From contig NZ_JAGGKH010000015.1 in the NCBI RefSeq assembly GCF_017873565.1, positions 62,001 through 126,000 of the forward strand: a DNA stretch of 64,000 nt, in the 5' to 3' direction. Origin of the DNA: Lederbergia galactosidilytica. Lineage in GTDB: Bacteria > Bacillota > Bacilli > Bacillales > Bacillaceae_C. The notes below the pieces were generated by a model. That model searched no databases. It saw nothing but the letters and a program-made list of their open reading frames with translations, and was not told the DNA's origin. Shown piece by piece: positions 51,520-61,218 of the stretch. The first letter of the stretch is position 1. Each line of letters opens with the position of its first letter. The translations under genes and the position numbers were made by a program.

Positions 51520-53028
51520 TTAATTGTAATACAGGTTCTCAGTCAGATATACCGGGTCACTCGTAATATCGATACCGAGTTTTTTCAAAGTCTGTTCGTT
51601 TTCTCTATTTAAAATAACTGTCGAATGAGCTTGTGCAGCTTTTAGATTCGACAATTGATGATAAGCCAGTTGGGCAGTAGGATTGGTGACAGCACTGATT
51701 GCCAATGCAATGAGCAATTCATTGGCACTTAATGTTGGCACTCTACTGTTTAGACCATCTGTCTTTAAACCTTGAATAGTTTTCAATATCATTGGTGCTA
51801 ATAGGTCAATTTCATCTGCAATATTGGCTAGGGACTTCAAACCATTTAGAATCGCAGCTGCTGAAGCATCCATCAAAGGTGTAGTTCGTCCAGTGATAAT
51901 CTCGCCGTTCAATAGTTCGATTGCAATCACCGCTTGCGGATTAGTATTGCCAATCTTCTTTTGTATCGTTTTTGCGTAGTCGCGAGCCGGTAATACAGGA
52001 GCTCGATCCTCTTTTTTTAAATCACTTTCCTCTAAAATCACTTGAATACGACGCAAGGTTTCCTTGTCAGCCAGTCCTTTTTTATAGTCGTTTTCTACAG
52101 CGAAAATTCGCCGGATGATTTCTTGCTTAGCAGCTTCTTGGATAACTTGATCATCGATGATTCCTGACTTAAGTCGATTGACACCCATATCGGTTGGCGA
52201 CTTGTAGATGGATTCTTTATCAGTAATTTTCTCTATAATTCGTTTAATAACAGGGAATGTCTCAATATCACGATTGTAATTAACCGCTACTTTTCCATAC
52301 GCTTCATAATGGTAATTATCAATCATATTGACGTCTTTCAAATCCACTGTAGCAGCTTCATAGGCGATATTCACAGGGTGCTTTAATGGCAAATTCCAAA
52401 CAGGGAAAGTTTCGAACTTTGCATAGCCTGTTTTATTTCCCCGTTCATGTTCATGGTACATTTGGTTTAGGCAGGTCGCGAGCTTTCCGCTTGCCGGACC
52501 AGGTGCGGTTACAACTACAATCGGCTTCGTCGTTTCTATATAAGGGTTTTTAGCAAATCCTTCCGCACCTATAACCGCTTCTACATTCGTTGGATAACCT
52601 TCAATAGCGCGGTGAGTGTATACTTTGATACCACTTCGTTCGAGCTTTGCCATAAACATTTGGGCATTCGGTTGTTCCCGATAACGAGTGACTAAGACAC
52701 TGTTTACAGAAATGCCGTACCCCCGATATTCATCGATTAAACGCAGAACGTCTTGGTCATATGTAATACCATAGTCTTCGCGAACTTTATTTCTTTCGAT
52801 GTCACCAGCGTACACACAGATGATAATTTCCGCTTTTTCTTTTAGTGTAGCCAGCAATTTCATTTTTGCGTCTTCATCAAATCCGGGCAAAACACGTTTC
52901 GCATGTTTGTCCCCAATTAATTTTCCACCGAACTCCATGTACAGCTTATCAAAATGCTGTACCCGTTCTAAGATGTAAGAAGATTGTTCTTGCAAATATT
53001 TCTCCGAATCAAATCCAAGTTTTCTCAT
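51520..53028 (-). CDS. DUF1846 family protein (502 aa)
   Basis: A 502-residue protein of the DUF1846 family. It opens [20 protein letters not shown] and contains [40 protein letters not shown] with a P-loop-like turn, and [21 protein letters not shown]. The family is widespread in Firmicutes and has no settled biochemical function. The ATG follows GGAAGGCAAA. It stands alone with a divergent yktB-like gene upstream. Confidence 0.93.
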   Translation of the reverse strand: MRKLGFDSEKYLQEQSSYILERVQHFDKLYMEFGGKLIGDKHAKRVLPGFDEDAKMKLLATLKEKAEIIICVYAGDIERNKVREDYGITYDQDVLRLIDEYRGYGISVNSVLVTRYREQPNAQMFMAKLERSGIKVYTHRAIEGYPTNVEAVIGAEGFAKNPYIETTKPIVVVTAPGPASGKLATCLNQMYHEHERGNKTGYAKFETFPVWNLPLKHPVNIAYEAATVDLKDVNMIDNYHYEAYGKVAVNYNRDIETFPVIKRIIEKITDKESIYKSPTDMGVNRLKSGIIDDQVIQEAAKQEIIRRIFAVENDYKKGLADKETLRRIQVILEESDLKKEDRAPVLPARDYAKTIQKKIGNTNPQAVIAIELLNGEIITGRTTPLMDASAAAILNGLKSLANIADEIDLLAPMILKTIQGLKTDGLNSRVPTLSANELLIALAISAVTNPTAQLAYHQLSNLKAAQAHSTVILNRENEQTLKKLGIDITSDPVYLTENLYYN

Positions 53029-53208
53029 TTTGCCTTCCGCTCACTTTCGATGTTCTAAATACTTATTTTACCTTTCTTAAGGTTGTTCTACAATCAATTG
53101 AAATCTTTTCCTATAAAAGATCGTTCATGTATACTAGTAATAGTGTAAATGCTAAGTTACATATTGCCATCACGCTTCTAGCGTGAAATCACTGAAAGGA
53201 GCATATAC

Positions 53209-53826
53209 ATGGTATTTAAAGGGTTTGAACAGCAAGACTTTGATACTTTTTTAATTCATGGTCTAGATGAACGAATGGAGGCCATTCAAGAGCGAATTCA
53301 ACCAAAATTTAGAGAGATTGGGGACACTTTAGCAGCTGATCTATCTGCAATGATTGGTTCAGAAATGTTTTTACATATTGCCAAACATGCCAGAAGAACT
53401 GTCAATCCCCCGCAAGATACATGGCTAGCGATTGCAGCCAATAAACGTGGCTATAAGAAACATCCCCATTTTCAAGTCGGATTATTCGATGACCATGTTT
53501 TTATCTGGTTAGCCTTCATTTATGAATTACCGAATAAAGATAAAATGGCGCAAAACTTTTTGGACCACCTGAAGATGGTCCATGAAACAATTCCCGCGGA
53601 TTACATGATTTCCCAAGATCATATGAAAAAAGATGCTGCCCCTTTACATGATCTCGATTTAGAAAAAATTTTAACTCGTTTTCGTGACGTGAAAAAGGCG
53701 GAATTCTTAATTGGAAAACATATCGCACCAACTGATCCGCTTTTAAAAGATGGAGATCGTTTTTTAGCTTTTACAAAAGAAACATTTGAATCACTTGTGC
53801 CATTATACCATTTGGCATATAAATAA
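53209..53826 (+). CDS. yktB: UPF0637/DUF1054 family protein YktB
   Basis: A 205-residue protein matching the Bacillus YktB family (UPF0637). It opens MVFKGFEQQDFDTFLIHGLD and contains NPPQDTWLAIAANKRGYKKHPHFQVGLFDDHVFIW. Function unknown. The ATG follows GAAAGGAGCATATAC. It is a single gene ending just before a perfect inverted repeat. Confidence 0.93.
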   Translation: MVFKGFEQQDFDTFLIHGLDERMEAIQERIQPKFREIGDTLAADLSAMIGSEMFLHIAKHARRTVNPPQDTWLAIAANKRGYKKHPHFQVGLFDDHVFIWLAFIYELPNKDKMAQNFLDHLKMVHETIPADYMISQDHMKKDAAPLHDLDLEKILTRFRDVKKAEFLIGKHIAPTDPLLKDGDRFLAFTKETFESLVPLYHLAYK

Positions 53827-53846
53827 AAATAGGCTAATGGTGATTG

Positions 53847-53895
53847 AGATCATTCTTACTTGCAGAAAGAAAATTTCATTCAGTAAGAATGATCT
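53847..53895. terminator. Inverted repeat between convergent yktB and MFS genes
   Basis: AGATCATTCTTACT (53847-53860) pairs perfectly with AGTAAGAATGATCT (53882-53895) around a 21-base loop. The position between convergent genes suggests a two-way terminator, although T-runs are weak. Confidence 0.6.
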
Positions 53896-53930
53896 ATGCT
53901 ATTTAATTTAATAAAGAAAAGATAGTAAAA

Positions 53931-55121
53931 TTATACTGACGTGCTTAGTTCTTTTTTCGAACTTATAAAAAGCAGATAACTTACCATTAATAGAATTCCG
54001 CTTCCTACAAGGACAAGTGGAATCACGAAGATTTTCGGTGAATATCCCTGTACCCAAACAGGTAAAACATAGCCTATTAAAGAGGCCATTTGGAATAAAA
54101 AGACATAGAGACTAGAACCAAAGCCAATCTTTGTATGGAACATCCTTTGCACATACCCCATCGCTACCCCATAGAGCACCGAGACAAAAAAGGAATAGAG
54201 CGGTTGTACAAGAAAGAAAACGAACAATGGTGGGCTTGAGCTATAAATCATATAAGTAAGGGCAGCACAGATACCCCCGAGCACAAACACTCGCTTACTC
54301 CCATACTTCATGGCCCAATAACCTGCAAAAGTCATAAATAATAACTCAAATACCGCTTGAACACTCCATAAATAAGACATTAAATAAGGCTTTTCGAATA
54401 AGTCAACGACTACTAGTGGCAAATACAATCCTCTTAAAGAATCGGCACAGCCGAATAATAATAGAGCGAAGAGCATGATCAGTGAAAACCGTTCTCCTTT
54501 TGTACTTGTGGCCTCTTCTCCTGGTGCATTTTTATATTCCTTGTAAAATAAAAGTAACAGAAAGAGAAATAAATATCCTGATAAATTTCCAATTAGAACT
54601 CCTTGAAAATCAGCAAACATATATAAATTGGCACCAATTAATAAACCGGTAAAAAAGCCAACACTCATCATTGCACGTAACCAGATTTGGGCAATTTCAA
54701 AGATATTAGGCGCCATTTTCATGAAATGATTCCGTGCCATCGCAAAGATTTGCCCCATAATTAATCCTGATGGTGCAACGGTAATGATCATTCCAAGCAA
54801 AGCTTGTATAAAAGTATCCGCTTGCATATATATCATTAGGCCAGACATACAAAGGAGCAAGGCAATTAATGGTAGTGGCTTTTTTCGTTTCATCTTATCG
54901 CTAATAATTCCAACTAAAATCGTGATTAGCATATTTAACAAGACAGAGACAGAGAAAACGGTTGCAATTTCTCCTTTCGACAAACCAATTCCTTCACTCA
55001 TATATACCGCATTCATTGGCGAAAGAATCCCTGTACCGATTCCATAAAGAAAAATACCTAAGATTAAATACCATGCCCCTTGTATTTGAAAGAAACTACG
55101 AAAGTCCTTAAATATTTTCAT
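53931..55121 (-). CDS. MFS-family transporter
   Basis: A 396-residue membrane protein with about twelve spans. The loop GIISDKMKRKKPLPLIAL after the second span is the MFS motif A region. The ATG at 55121 follows AAAAGGTGACTCC; a seven-codon extension is less likely. Substrate unknown; the general form suggests a drug or sugar efflux carrier. Confidence 0.9.
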   Translation of the reverse strand: MKIFKDFRSFFQIQGAWYLILGIFLYGIGTGILSPMNAVYMSEGIGLSKGEIATVFSVSVLLNMLITILVGIISDKMKRKKPLPLIALLLCMSGLMIYMQADTFIQALLGMIITVAPSGLIMGQIFAMARNHFMKMAPNIFEIAQIWLRAMMSVGFFTGLLIGANLYMFADFQGVLIGNLSGYLFLFLLLLFYKEYKNAPGEEATSTKGERFSLIMLFALLLFGCADSLRGLYLPLVVVDLFEKPYLMSYLWSVQAVFELLFMTFAGYWAMKYGSKRVFVLGGICAALTYMIYSSSPPLFVFFLVQPLYSFFVSVLYGVAMGYVQRMFHTKIGFGSSLYVFLFQMASLIGYVLPVWVQGYSPKIFVIPLVLVGSGILLMVSYLLFISSKKELSTSV

Positions 55122-55185
55122 GGAGTCACCTTTTCCCGTCATTAAAAGGATTTTAAAACTACGAGCTAAACTATCTCTTTAACAA

Positions 55186-55316
55186 GAGGCTAGGACAAAA
55201 ATGTTTTCACCAAAGATAATACCGAACTACTATCGTATATATAATCCGGATATACACTTCGCTAAGATCATACATTGTTCACCTAGAGGATTAACATTTT
55301 GTTATGTCCCAGCCTC
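55186..55316. repeat. MITE-like repeat family R2, copy C (131 bp, internally deleted)
   Basis: Termini GAGGCTAGGACA and TGTCCCAGCCTC. Segments ATGTTTTCACCAAAGATAA and ATATACACTTCGCTAAGATC match copy B, and the central GC-rich part is missing. Confidence 0.75.
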
Positions 55317-55322
55317 CTCATA

Positions 55323-56720
55323 TTAAATTTCAGCCTCTAGTTGTTCAATCAAATATGTCGCTGTTTCAATTCCATTGTTCATACAATCTGGAATCCCGAC
55401 ACCAAAGTAAGAACAGCCAGCAAGCTTTACTCCTGGATACGTGGTGGCTAAAACCTGCTCAACCTCTTCAACAGCTTGTTGGTGGTCAATCTGGTAAGTC
55501 GGCATGTTTTCCATCCATTTTGTTATATCAAAAGTGACAGGAGCAGCCGTAATCTGTAAGCTTTTCCGAATATCTTCTTGGGCTACTTTAAGAAGTTCTT
55601 CCTCAGATAAAGTTTTTAATGTTGCGAAGCTAGGATGACTACTTTTATAAAACAATCGTACAAGTAAATTTCCTTGGAGTGACGTGTGAAGCCATTTCCG
55701 ACTTGTCCAAGTACAAGCATTACAGGAAAGTTCTTCATTATTTGCTGTAATAAAGCCTGTTCCCTCTTCCGGTAAAAGCGCATCTGGTAAGTCATATCCC
55801 ATATAGACACTGATCAAAGAACTGGTTTTAAATGAATGAAACTCTTGCTCAATTGTGGTTTCGCTAAATAAAGCCTGTGAAGCAGAGGCTGGAATAGCCG
55901 CAATGATATAATCTGCCTCCACTTCCTCATGATTTGTAAAAGAAATGCGATACCGCATTCCCGCTCTGTTGATCTGGTTAGCCTGATAGGAAGTAAAGAT
56001 TTCTACATTATCTAGTGCTCGCGCCATTGCGTCTATAAGAGTCCCTAAACCATTTTCAAAAGAAAGAAACTTTTTGTCTCCATTACTTTTAAATTTTTCA
56101 CGGTTCATTTCAAGACCTTTCATAATGCTCCCGTATTTTTCTTTGTATTCAAGTAAATAGGGCAAGGTTGCGGAAATCGACAAATCCTCCAACTTTCCTG
56201 AATAAACACCAGATAAGACAGGAGAAATTTGTTTTTCCACCATTTCATCTCCTAGATAATAGCGTAGGAAATCACCGATAGAGTCATTTTTCGAAAAAGT
56301 ATGATCTTGCAAGTAAAAGTCCTTTAAGGCTTCCACTTTTCCAGCATCGGAAACTAGGGAACTTTTCGCCAATGATTCTATCGTTGCCGGTATACCAAAA
56401 ATAGAATCAGCTGGAATTGCCCCTAATTGACCATCCACATAAATAAAAGACTGACCTGTAGCGTTATACACAACATCATCCTTTAAATCAAGTTCCTCAA
56501 ACCAATCTAATTCCTGTAGCTTACGGGTTACAATCGAATCTGCTCCTGTTTCCATAATAAAGTCATGATCTGTTCTAGTACGTATTTTTCCTCCCAAAGC
56601 TTCTTCCGCTTCCACTAAAATCAATCGTACATTCGCTTCAGAATTCTTTTTCCATTTATGTAATGAATATGCGGCAGATAAACCTGTTATACCGCCACCA
56701 ATAATGACTACCGTCTTCAT
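55323..56720 (-). CDS. hemY: Protoporphyrinogen/coproporphyrinogen III oxidase
   Basis: A 465-residue FAD enzyme. VVIIGGGITGLSAAYSL is the dinucleotide-binding motif at the N-terminus, and EAEEALGGKIRTR follows. The C-terminal VKLAGCSYFGVGIPDCMNNG is typical of the Gram-positive HemY/CgoX group, which oxidises coproporphyrinogen III to coproporphyrin III in haem synthesis. The ATG at 56720 follows ATGAGGTGTACGAG. Unlike in B. subtilis, no hemE or hemH gene is adjacent. Lies 60 bp downstream of a YlmA-type ATPase gene. Confidence 0.94.
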   Translation of the reverse strand: MKTVVIIGGGITGLSAAYSLHKWKKNSEANVRLILVEAEEALGGKIRTRTDHDFIMETGADSIVTRKLQELDWFEELDLKDDVVYNATGQSFIYVDGQLGAIPADSIFGIPATIESLAKSSLVSDAGKVEALKDFYLQDHTFSKNDSIGDFLRYYLGDEMVEKQISPVLSGVYSGKLEDLSISATLPYLLEYKEKYGSIMKGLEMNREKFKSNGDKKFLSFENGLGTLIDAMARALDNVEIFTSYQANQINRAGMRYRISFTNHEEVEADYIIAAIPASASQALFSETTIEQEFHSFKTSSLISVYMGYDLPDALLPEEGTGFITANNEELSCNACTWTSRKWLHTSLQGNLLVRLFYKSSHPSFATLKTLSEEELLKVAQEDIRKSLQITAAPVTFDITKWMENMPTYQIDHQQAVEEVEQVLATTYPGVKLAGCSYFGVGIPDCMNNGIETATYLIEQLEAEI

Positions 56721-56780
56721 CTCGTACACCTCATTTTGCATTGAATTTCTGCTTTCAGTGTACCATATTCACCAATAATT

Positions 56781-57578
56781 TTAGATATTTAACGGTTTTT
56801 TTACAGAGACCCAAGGACGCTCATCCGCCCAATGAACATTTAAGTTTAACTTAAATGTCTCCGATAAAAGCTGATCTGTTAATACTGATTTTTTAGGACC
56901 CTTCCCGATAATCTCTCCTTCACGTAATAGTAATACATGTGTGATTTCTTCGGTCAATTCCTCAATATGATGTGTGACATACACGACATGGCATTGTTGT
57001 TCTGTTATCTCTCTGATTAATAGTAAAATCTCTTCTCTTGATAAAATATCGAGGCCAGAACAAGGTTCATCGATAATCAACATTTTGGGGTCATTCATTA
57101 ATGCTCTGGCAATCAACACTCTACGTTTTTCTCCATGAGACAAATAACGATAGTCTTTACCTTTTAAATAATCGAGGCGAAATTTCCTGATCAGTGCATC
57201 CGCTTTCTCCCAAGCTTCCGCTGGGACCTCTTGATACAAACCAATGGAGGCAAATTTTCCGCTTACAACAATTTCCTCAATTGTTTCATAATCTAGTGTT
57301 TCTGAAAATCTTTCTAGTGAACTACTAAAGATCCCTAATTCGTTGCGCAGATTAGGGATATATGAATTGCCGAATTCATACCCTAGAACATTCACATCCC
57401 CAGTAGTGGGAAATTGATAACCAGCTAAAATATTTAATAATGAGGTTTTTCCTGAACCATTTAATCCTAGTACTGCCCAGTGCTCTCCTTCTTTTATCTC
57501 CCAATCAATTTGATTTAAAATCTTGCGGCCTTCCCTACGCCAAGATACATCTTTTAAAGAAACCAGTTTCTTCCCCAT
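56781..57578 (-). CDS. ylmA: ABC transporter ATP-binding protein, YlmA-like
   Basis: A 265-residue ATPase. The Walker A motif is GLNGSGKTS, the signature LSHGEKRRV and Walker B MLIIDEPCSGLD, with the switch His in YVTHHIEEL. The sequence resembles B. subtilis YlmA, related to molybdate/PhnK-like ATPases; the cognate permease is not known. The ATG at 57578 follows GAAAGGGTG. It is not of MsmX type, so it is unlikely to energise the sugar importers in the window. Confidence 0.9.
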   Translation of the reverse strand: MGKKLVSLKDVSWRREGRKILNQIDWEIKEGEHWAVLGLNGSGKTSLLNILAGYQFPTTGDVNVLGYEFGNSYIPNLRNELGIFSSSLERFSETLDYETIEEIVVSGKFASIGLYQEVPAEAWEKADALIRKFRLDYLKGKDYRYLSHGEKRRVLIARALMNDPKMLIIDEPCSGLDILSREEILLLIREITEQQCHVVYVTHHIEELTEEITHVLLLREGEIIGKGPKKSVLTDQLLSETFKLNLNVHWADERPWVSVKKPLNI

Positions 57579-58234
57579 GTAAAACACCCTTTCATTCCCC
57601 AAGCATTTATATAATAGTTCTCATTATAGCGAATTTACAAAATGATTTGAAGACAAACCCATTTAAAACATTCGCTTGAGAAATAAAACAATTCGTGGAC
57701 CAGTCGCTTATATTTGAAAGCTAATTTTAAACTCTTGATTATTTTTTCACGGGCTATTGGGGCTTCATATCGCTATATTTACGGAGAACATCACAGACAA
57801 TTACGTTCCTTAGGAAAATTACTATTATTATCTTTTTCTATGGATGGAGGAGCCGCTTGGGTCACGAATTTCTTTCAAATTGGCCAACATTGTGTTCTTA
57901 GAGAAGTTTTAGCATTCAACTCAAATTGCCAAAAAGCTGTTTCTAGAGGAGAGCTAACAACACAAATTCAACTCAAATTACCTAAACACTGTTCTTAAAG
58001 GAGCTCTAGAAACACAAATTCATCTCAAATCACTAAAAACAATGTTCCTAGAAGAAGTCTAGGAACACTTATTTAATTCTTATCACTGAAATGGTATTTT
58101 TACAGTAGCTAACAACATCGAATTTTATTCAAAGATCGATAATGGGTTTCTGGAAAAAGCGCTCTTCTTCTCTATTAGAATAGGATTCTCTTATGATTCT
58201 AATTTGTATTGAGCTCGCAAAGCCTGCACGACTC
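57579..58234. other. Intergenic region between ylmA and the EEP-family gene
   Basis: A 656-bp gap without a supported gene. The right half holds a tandem repeat array (57884-58077). Nothing recognisable lies at 57,600-57,880. Confidence 0.5.
57884..58077. repeat. Tandem array of four degenerate hairpin units (about 53 bp each)
   Basis: Units begin near 57884, 57928, 57981 and 58033. Each contains a form of GTTCYTAGA...TCTAGRAAC followed by CACAAATTCAACTCAAAT. The last unit is a perfect hairpin, GTTCCTAGA (58044-58052) with TCTAGGAAC (58058-58066) around AGAAG. Earlier units keep weaker versions. Function unknown. Confidence 0.75.
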
Positions 58235-59146
58235 CTATTTTCCCTGCCCATTATAGAACGGCTTCTCTTTTTTTAATATAAAAGTTGAAACAATGGGCAA
58301 ATGATCGGATACAGATGTTGTGACGACTTCCGCATTCTCAATTTCTATATTTTTGTCAGCTAGAATAAAATCAATTCGACTGCTTGGTGTTTTGATCGTC
58401 TCTCCTGTTTCTGGGTCTATCCATGGGGCGGGGAAAGTAAATGCCTCATCCATCCCTTTCTCTGCAAAAACATCATGGAATCTTTCTGTCAGTCGTTCCA
58501 TTTCCGGAAAGTTAGCGCGTGCATTCATATCGCCAACAATGATACTATTTTTTTGACTAGCATCGACAATGTCAATCATTTCCTCTGCACTAATTAATCT
58601 TTCCTCATCTTTCAAACCTAGATGTGTACTAAAGAAACGTAGATGATTCCCTTTGACATTAATCACAGCTTCTAGAAGTCCTCTTTGTTCATTATTAGCA
58701 CCCGGCACAAACACGGTGGTCAGATGATGATTTTCATAATGCAAAATCGGATATTTACTTAAGATCGCATTTCCATATTGGCGGCGGGGATTTCCCTCTT
58801 CTGTTGGTTCAAGATCAAGATTAGCCCCATATACATAATGCATTCCTAAATCTTCCGCAAGCCATTTTGCCTGGTCAACAAAATTACTTCTTGATGACCA
58901 ATGTTTGTCCACCTCTTGCAACCCAATTATATCTGCACCAGATGTGCGAATGACTTCAGCTGTTCTCTGCAGATCGACCACACCATCTTGTCCTCTTCCA
59001 TGGGCAATATTAAAGGACATGACCTTAAGTGGAATTTCTTTTCCTTTTGCATGAGAATTTCCTCTCGCATCTGCTGGCAGTGCAAGAGACGAGATTAAAC
59101 CGATGAACAATAGTAGCTGGAATACATATTTCAAAGCTCTTTTCAT
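58235..59146 (-). CDS. Secreted endonuclease/exonuclease/phosphatase-family protein
   Basis: A 303-residue protein with a signal peptide (hydrophobic residues about 8-24, then ALPADARG). The EEP fold motifs are SFNIAHGRGQDG, IGLQEVDKHW, FFSTHLGLKDEE, VGDMNARANF and VSDHLPIV, in the order of metal-dependent phosphodiesterases. It may degrade extracellular nucleic acids or phosphodiester lipids. The ATG follows AAAGGAGGAAGAATAGAAG. It ends about 40 bp downstream of the set 4 lipoprotein gene. Confidence 0.92.
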   Translation of the reverse strand: MKRALKYVFQLLLFIGLISSLALPADARGNSHAKGKEIPLKVMSFNIAHGRGQDGVVDLQRTAEVIRTSGADIIGLQEVDKHWSSRSNFVDQAKWLAEDLGMHYVYGANLDLEPTEEGNPRRQYGNAILSKYPILHYENHHLTTVFVPGANNEQRGLLEAVINVKGNHLRFFSTHLGLKDEERLISAEEMIDIVDASQKNSIIVGDMNARANFPEMERLTERFHDVFAEKGMDEAFTFPAPWIDPETGETIKTPSSRIDFILADKNIEIENAEVVTTSVSDHLPIVSTFILKKEKPFYNGQGK

Positions 59147-59188
59147 CTTCTATTCTTCCTCCTTTATAAACTACAAAACAGTGAGTTT

Positions 59189-60817
59189 TTAATTGTCCTT
59201 ATAGCGTTCATAAGCTGACTTTTGAATTTCCATATATTCTTTTAGGCCCATTTTCTCTACTTTTTTAACATACTCATCCCATTTTGCTAGTGGTTCTGTA
59301 CCTGTAATAAACTTATCCTGCATTTCATCCACATATTTATGAATATCTGCTTGTAAACTGGATAATTTATTATTCTCTTCCACAGTATAAGTAAAACTCG
59401 GCCAGACTTCTTCCAACATATTAGGCCTAAGTATTTCTGCAGCTTCAAGAGATTGTGGTAAACTTTCAGAGCCTTTAAAGGTTTCTTCTCTAACAATACC
59501 TGGGTACCCTCCACCGATCCATGTAATATATTTGGATAACTCCTGTTCCATTGTTAATCCATCAGGGCTATTTGTAATTTTATCTACATATTGTATATCC
59601 CCATTTTCATCTTCTTCAAAGGTTTCTCCTTCTAATCCCATAAAAAACAACTTGGCTCCCTCTTTACTATAGAAATAGTCCATCCATCTTAAAGTAGCAG
59701 GAATATGCTTGTTTTCACTTGTTACGACAAACCCGCCCATATGAGCTAATGGAGAAGTCGCTTTGTGATAAGTATTTCCAGCGGGTCCTTCAAGCGCCGG
59801 AAGTGCTACAAACTTCTTCCCCATTTCCTCTCCATAAATTGTTGTCGGATTTATAATCACAGTGCTCCCGTACAGTCCTTCCGTCCCCATACTATAGCTC
59901 TGATTTTGTTCAATACTATAAATATTTTCTTGAATTAATCCTTCAGCATAAAGCTTATTAAGATACTCTAGCAATGCTTTATAGTCATCAGCAAGAGGAT
60001 AAAAACGTAATTCTCCTGTATCGGGATCTTCATCCAGATAAGCATGCATGGACCCTCTATTCCCAACGCCGAATGCTCCTTTTAAAATATCGCGCATCCC
60101 CAAAATATCCGTTGCCCCGAAAGGAATTTCATCATTTTTTCCATTTTCATTTAGATCTGTTTCTTTTACTGCCTTGAGGTATTGGTAAAAGTCATCAAGT
60201 GTTTCTGGCATATCCATTTCTAGCTTTTCCAACCAATCCTGTCGAATCCATCCTTTCGTACTTAATAAAACAGATGTAAATTCAGGATCATAAATAGTTG
60301 GGAGCGAATAAATATTTCCATCTGGGAAAGTAATTCCTTTCCGTATGTCAGGGTATTGGTCCAGTAAAGCTGTTAAATTCGGCATATACTCTTCGATTAA
60401 ATCATTCATTGTTATAAAAACTTCTTGCTGTCCATATTTTAATAAATCTTGATTAGGCATACTCATTGTGTAAAATACATCAGGTAAAGTTCCACCAGCC
60501 AGAGTGAGATTTCTTTTTTCTTCCCGGCCATCATATGGGACTAACTCCCAATTAATATGAATATTACTCATTTCCTCGTATGTTCTCCAAATTAAAGTTT
60601 CATTGTATTGATCAGAAGCTAAAACAAACTTCCCAGCCATGAAATTAAGTGTAATTGGCTCATTCACAATTGGCATGCCAGTTTCATTAAAGTTTTCCAA
60701 AACCTTATCATTTATTTCTGGTGGCTCAGGTCCTGAAGATTTTTTTCCATTACATGCGGTGAAAATGAAAATAAAAGACATCATCAGCAAAACATATAAT
60801 ATCTTTTTGTTTTTCAA
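59189..60817 (-). CDS. Solute-binding lipoprotein of ABC set 4, first paralogue
   Basis: A 542-residue binding lipoprotein. It starts at TTG 60817 behind GGGAGGATAAATTT. The signal peptide ends in the lipobox IFTAC. It retains the calcium loop as DLNENGKNDEIPFG but lacks the CYHC motif of sets 1-3. It is clearly a paralogue of the next protein (shared GTEPLAKWDEYVKKVEKMGLKEYM-like C-terminus and FNETGMPIVNEPI near the N-terminus). Ligand unknown; no glycosidase gene is adjacent within the window. Confidence 0.93.
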   Translation of the reverse strand: MKNKKILYVLLMMSFIFIFTACNGKKSSGPEPPEINDKVLENFNETGMPIVNEPITLNFMAGKFVLASDQYNETLIWRTYEEMSNIHINWELVPYDGREEKRNLTLAGGTLPDVFYTMSMPNQDLLKYGQQEVFITMNDLIEEYMPNLTALLDQYPDIRKGITFPDGNIYSLPTIYDPEFTSVLLSTKGWIRQDWLEKLEMDMPETLDDFYQYLKAVKETDLNENGKNDEIPFGATDILGMRDILKGAFGVGNRGSMHAYLDEDPDTGELRFYPLADDYKALLEYLNKLYAEGLIQENIYSIEQNQSYSMGTEGLYGSTVIINPTTIYGEEMGKKFVALPALEGPAGNTYHKATSPLAHMGGFVVTSENKHIPATLRWMDYFYSKEGAKLFFMGLEGETFEEDENGDIQYVDKITNSPDGLTMEQELSKYITWIGGGYPGIVREETFKGSESLPQSLEAAEILRPNMLEEVWPSFTYTVEENNKLSSLQADIHKYVDEMQDKFITGTEPLAKWDEYVKKVEKMGLKEYMEIQKSAYERYKDN

Positions 60818-61218
60818 AAATTTATCCTCCCTTGTAAATGACCAATTCCTTATTCTACCTCACTCCTTTATCCATCACCTCCTTTATATCATGGATGTAA
60901 ACAGCAACTATTTCGATAAAAAGAGAAAGGATAATGAAACAGAGCGAGTCTTTAAACAAGGCACTCCCCTTTAACTCCAGAACGGAATATCATGGATGTT
61001 CATGTCTAAAGCTGCTTTCTTGCTTCATTATCCTCAAAAGCAAATGACTATTCTGACTAATCCAGCTCATAATGCCTTTCAAGAAGGATTGTTGTAAAAG
61101 TGGACAATGATGATTAAACTAACGAAATGTTTAAACCAACCACTATATCCTCCCCCAGCTATTACATTATTTCATCTTCACTTCAAGCCTTCTTTTATAT
61201 AGATAAAATGAATGGCTA
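60818..61218. other. Intergenic region between the two set 4 lipoprotein genes
   Basis: A 401-bp gap. It holds a long-loop inverted repeat (60929-61033) that also occurs after the permease gene at 63,139-63,207. No gene was found. Confidence 0.5.
60929..61033 (-). terminator. Long-loop inverted repeat, copy 1
   Basis: GGATAATGAA (60929-60938) pairs with TTCATTATCC (61024-61033). Read leftward the helix runs into TTTCTCTTTTTATC. The loop contains ATGGATGTTCATGTCTAAAG, found with few changes in copy 2. It is a probable terminator of the downstream-reading lipoprotein transcript. Confidence 0.55.

Noticed and set aside
56781-57578. YlmA-like ATPase as motor for the sugar importers
   Set aside because: It lacks the C-terminal regulatory extension of MsmX-type ATPases (265 residues against about 365) and lies far from the importers.
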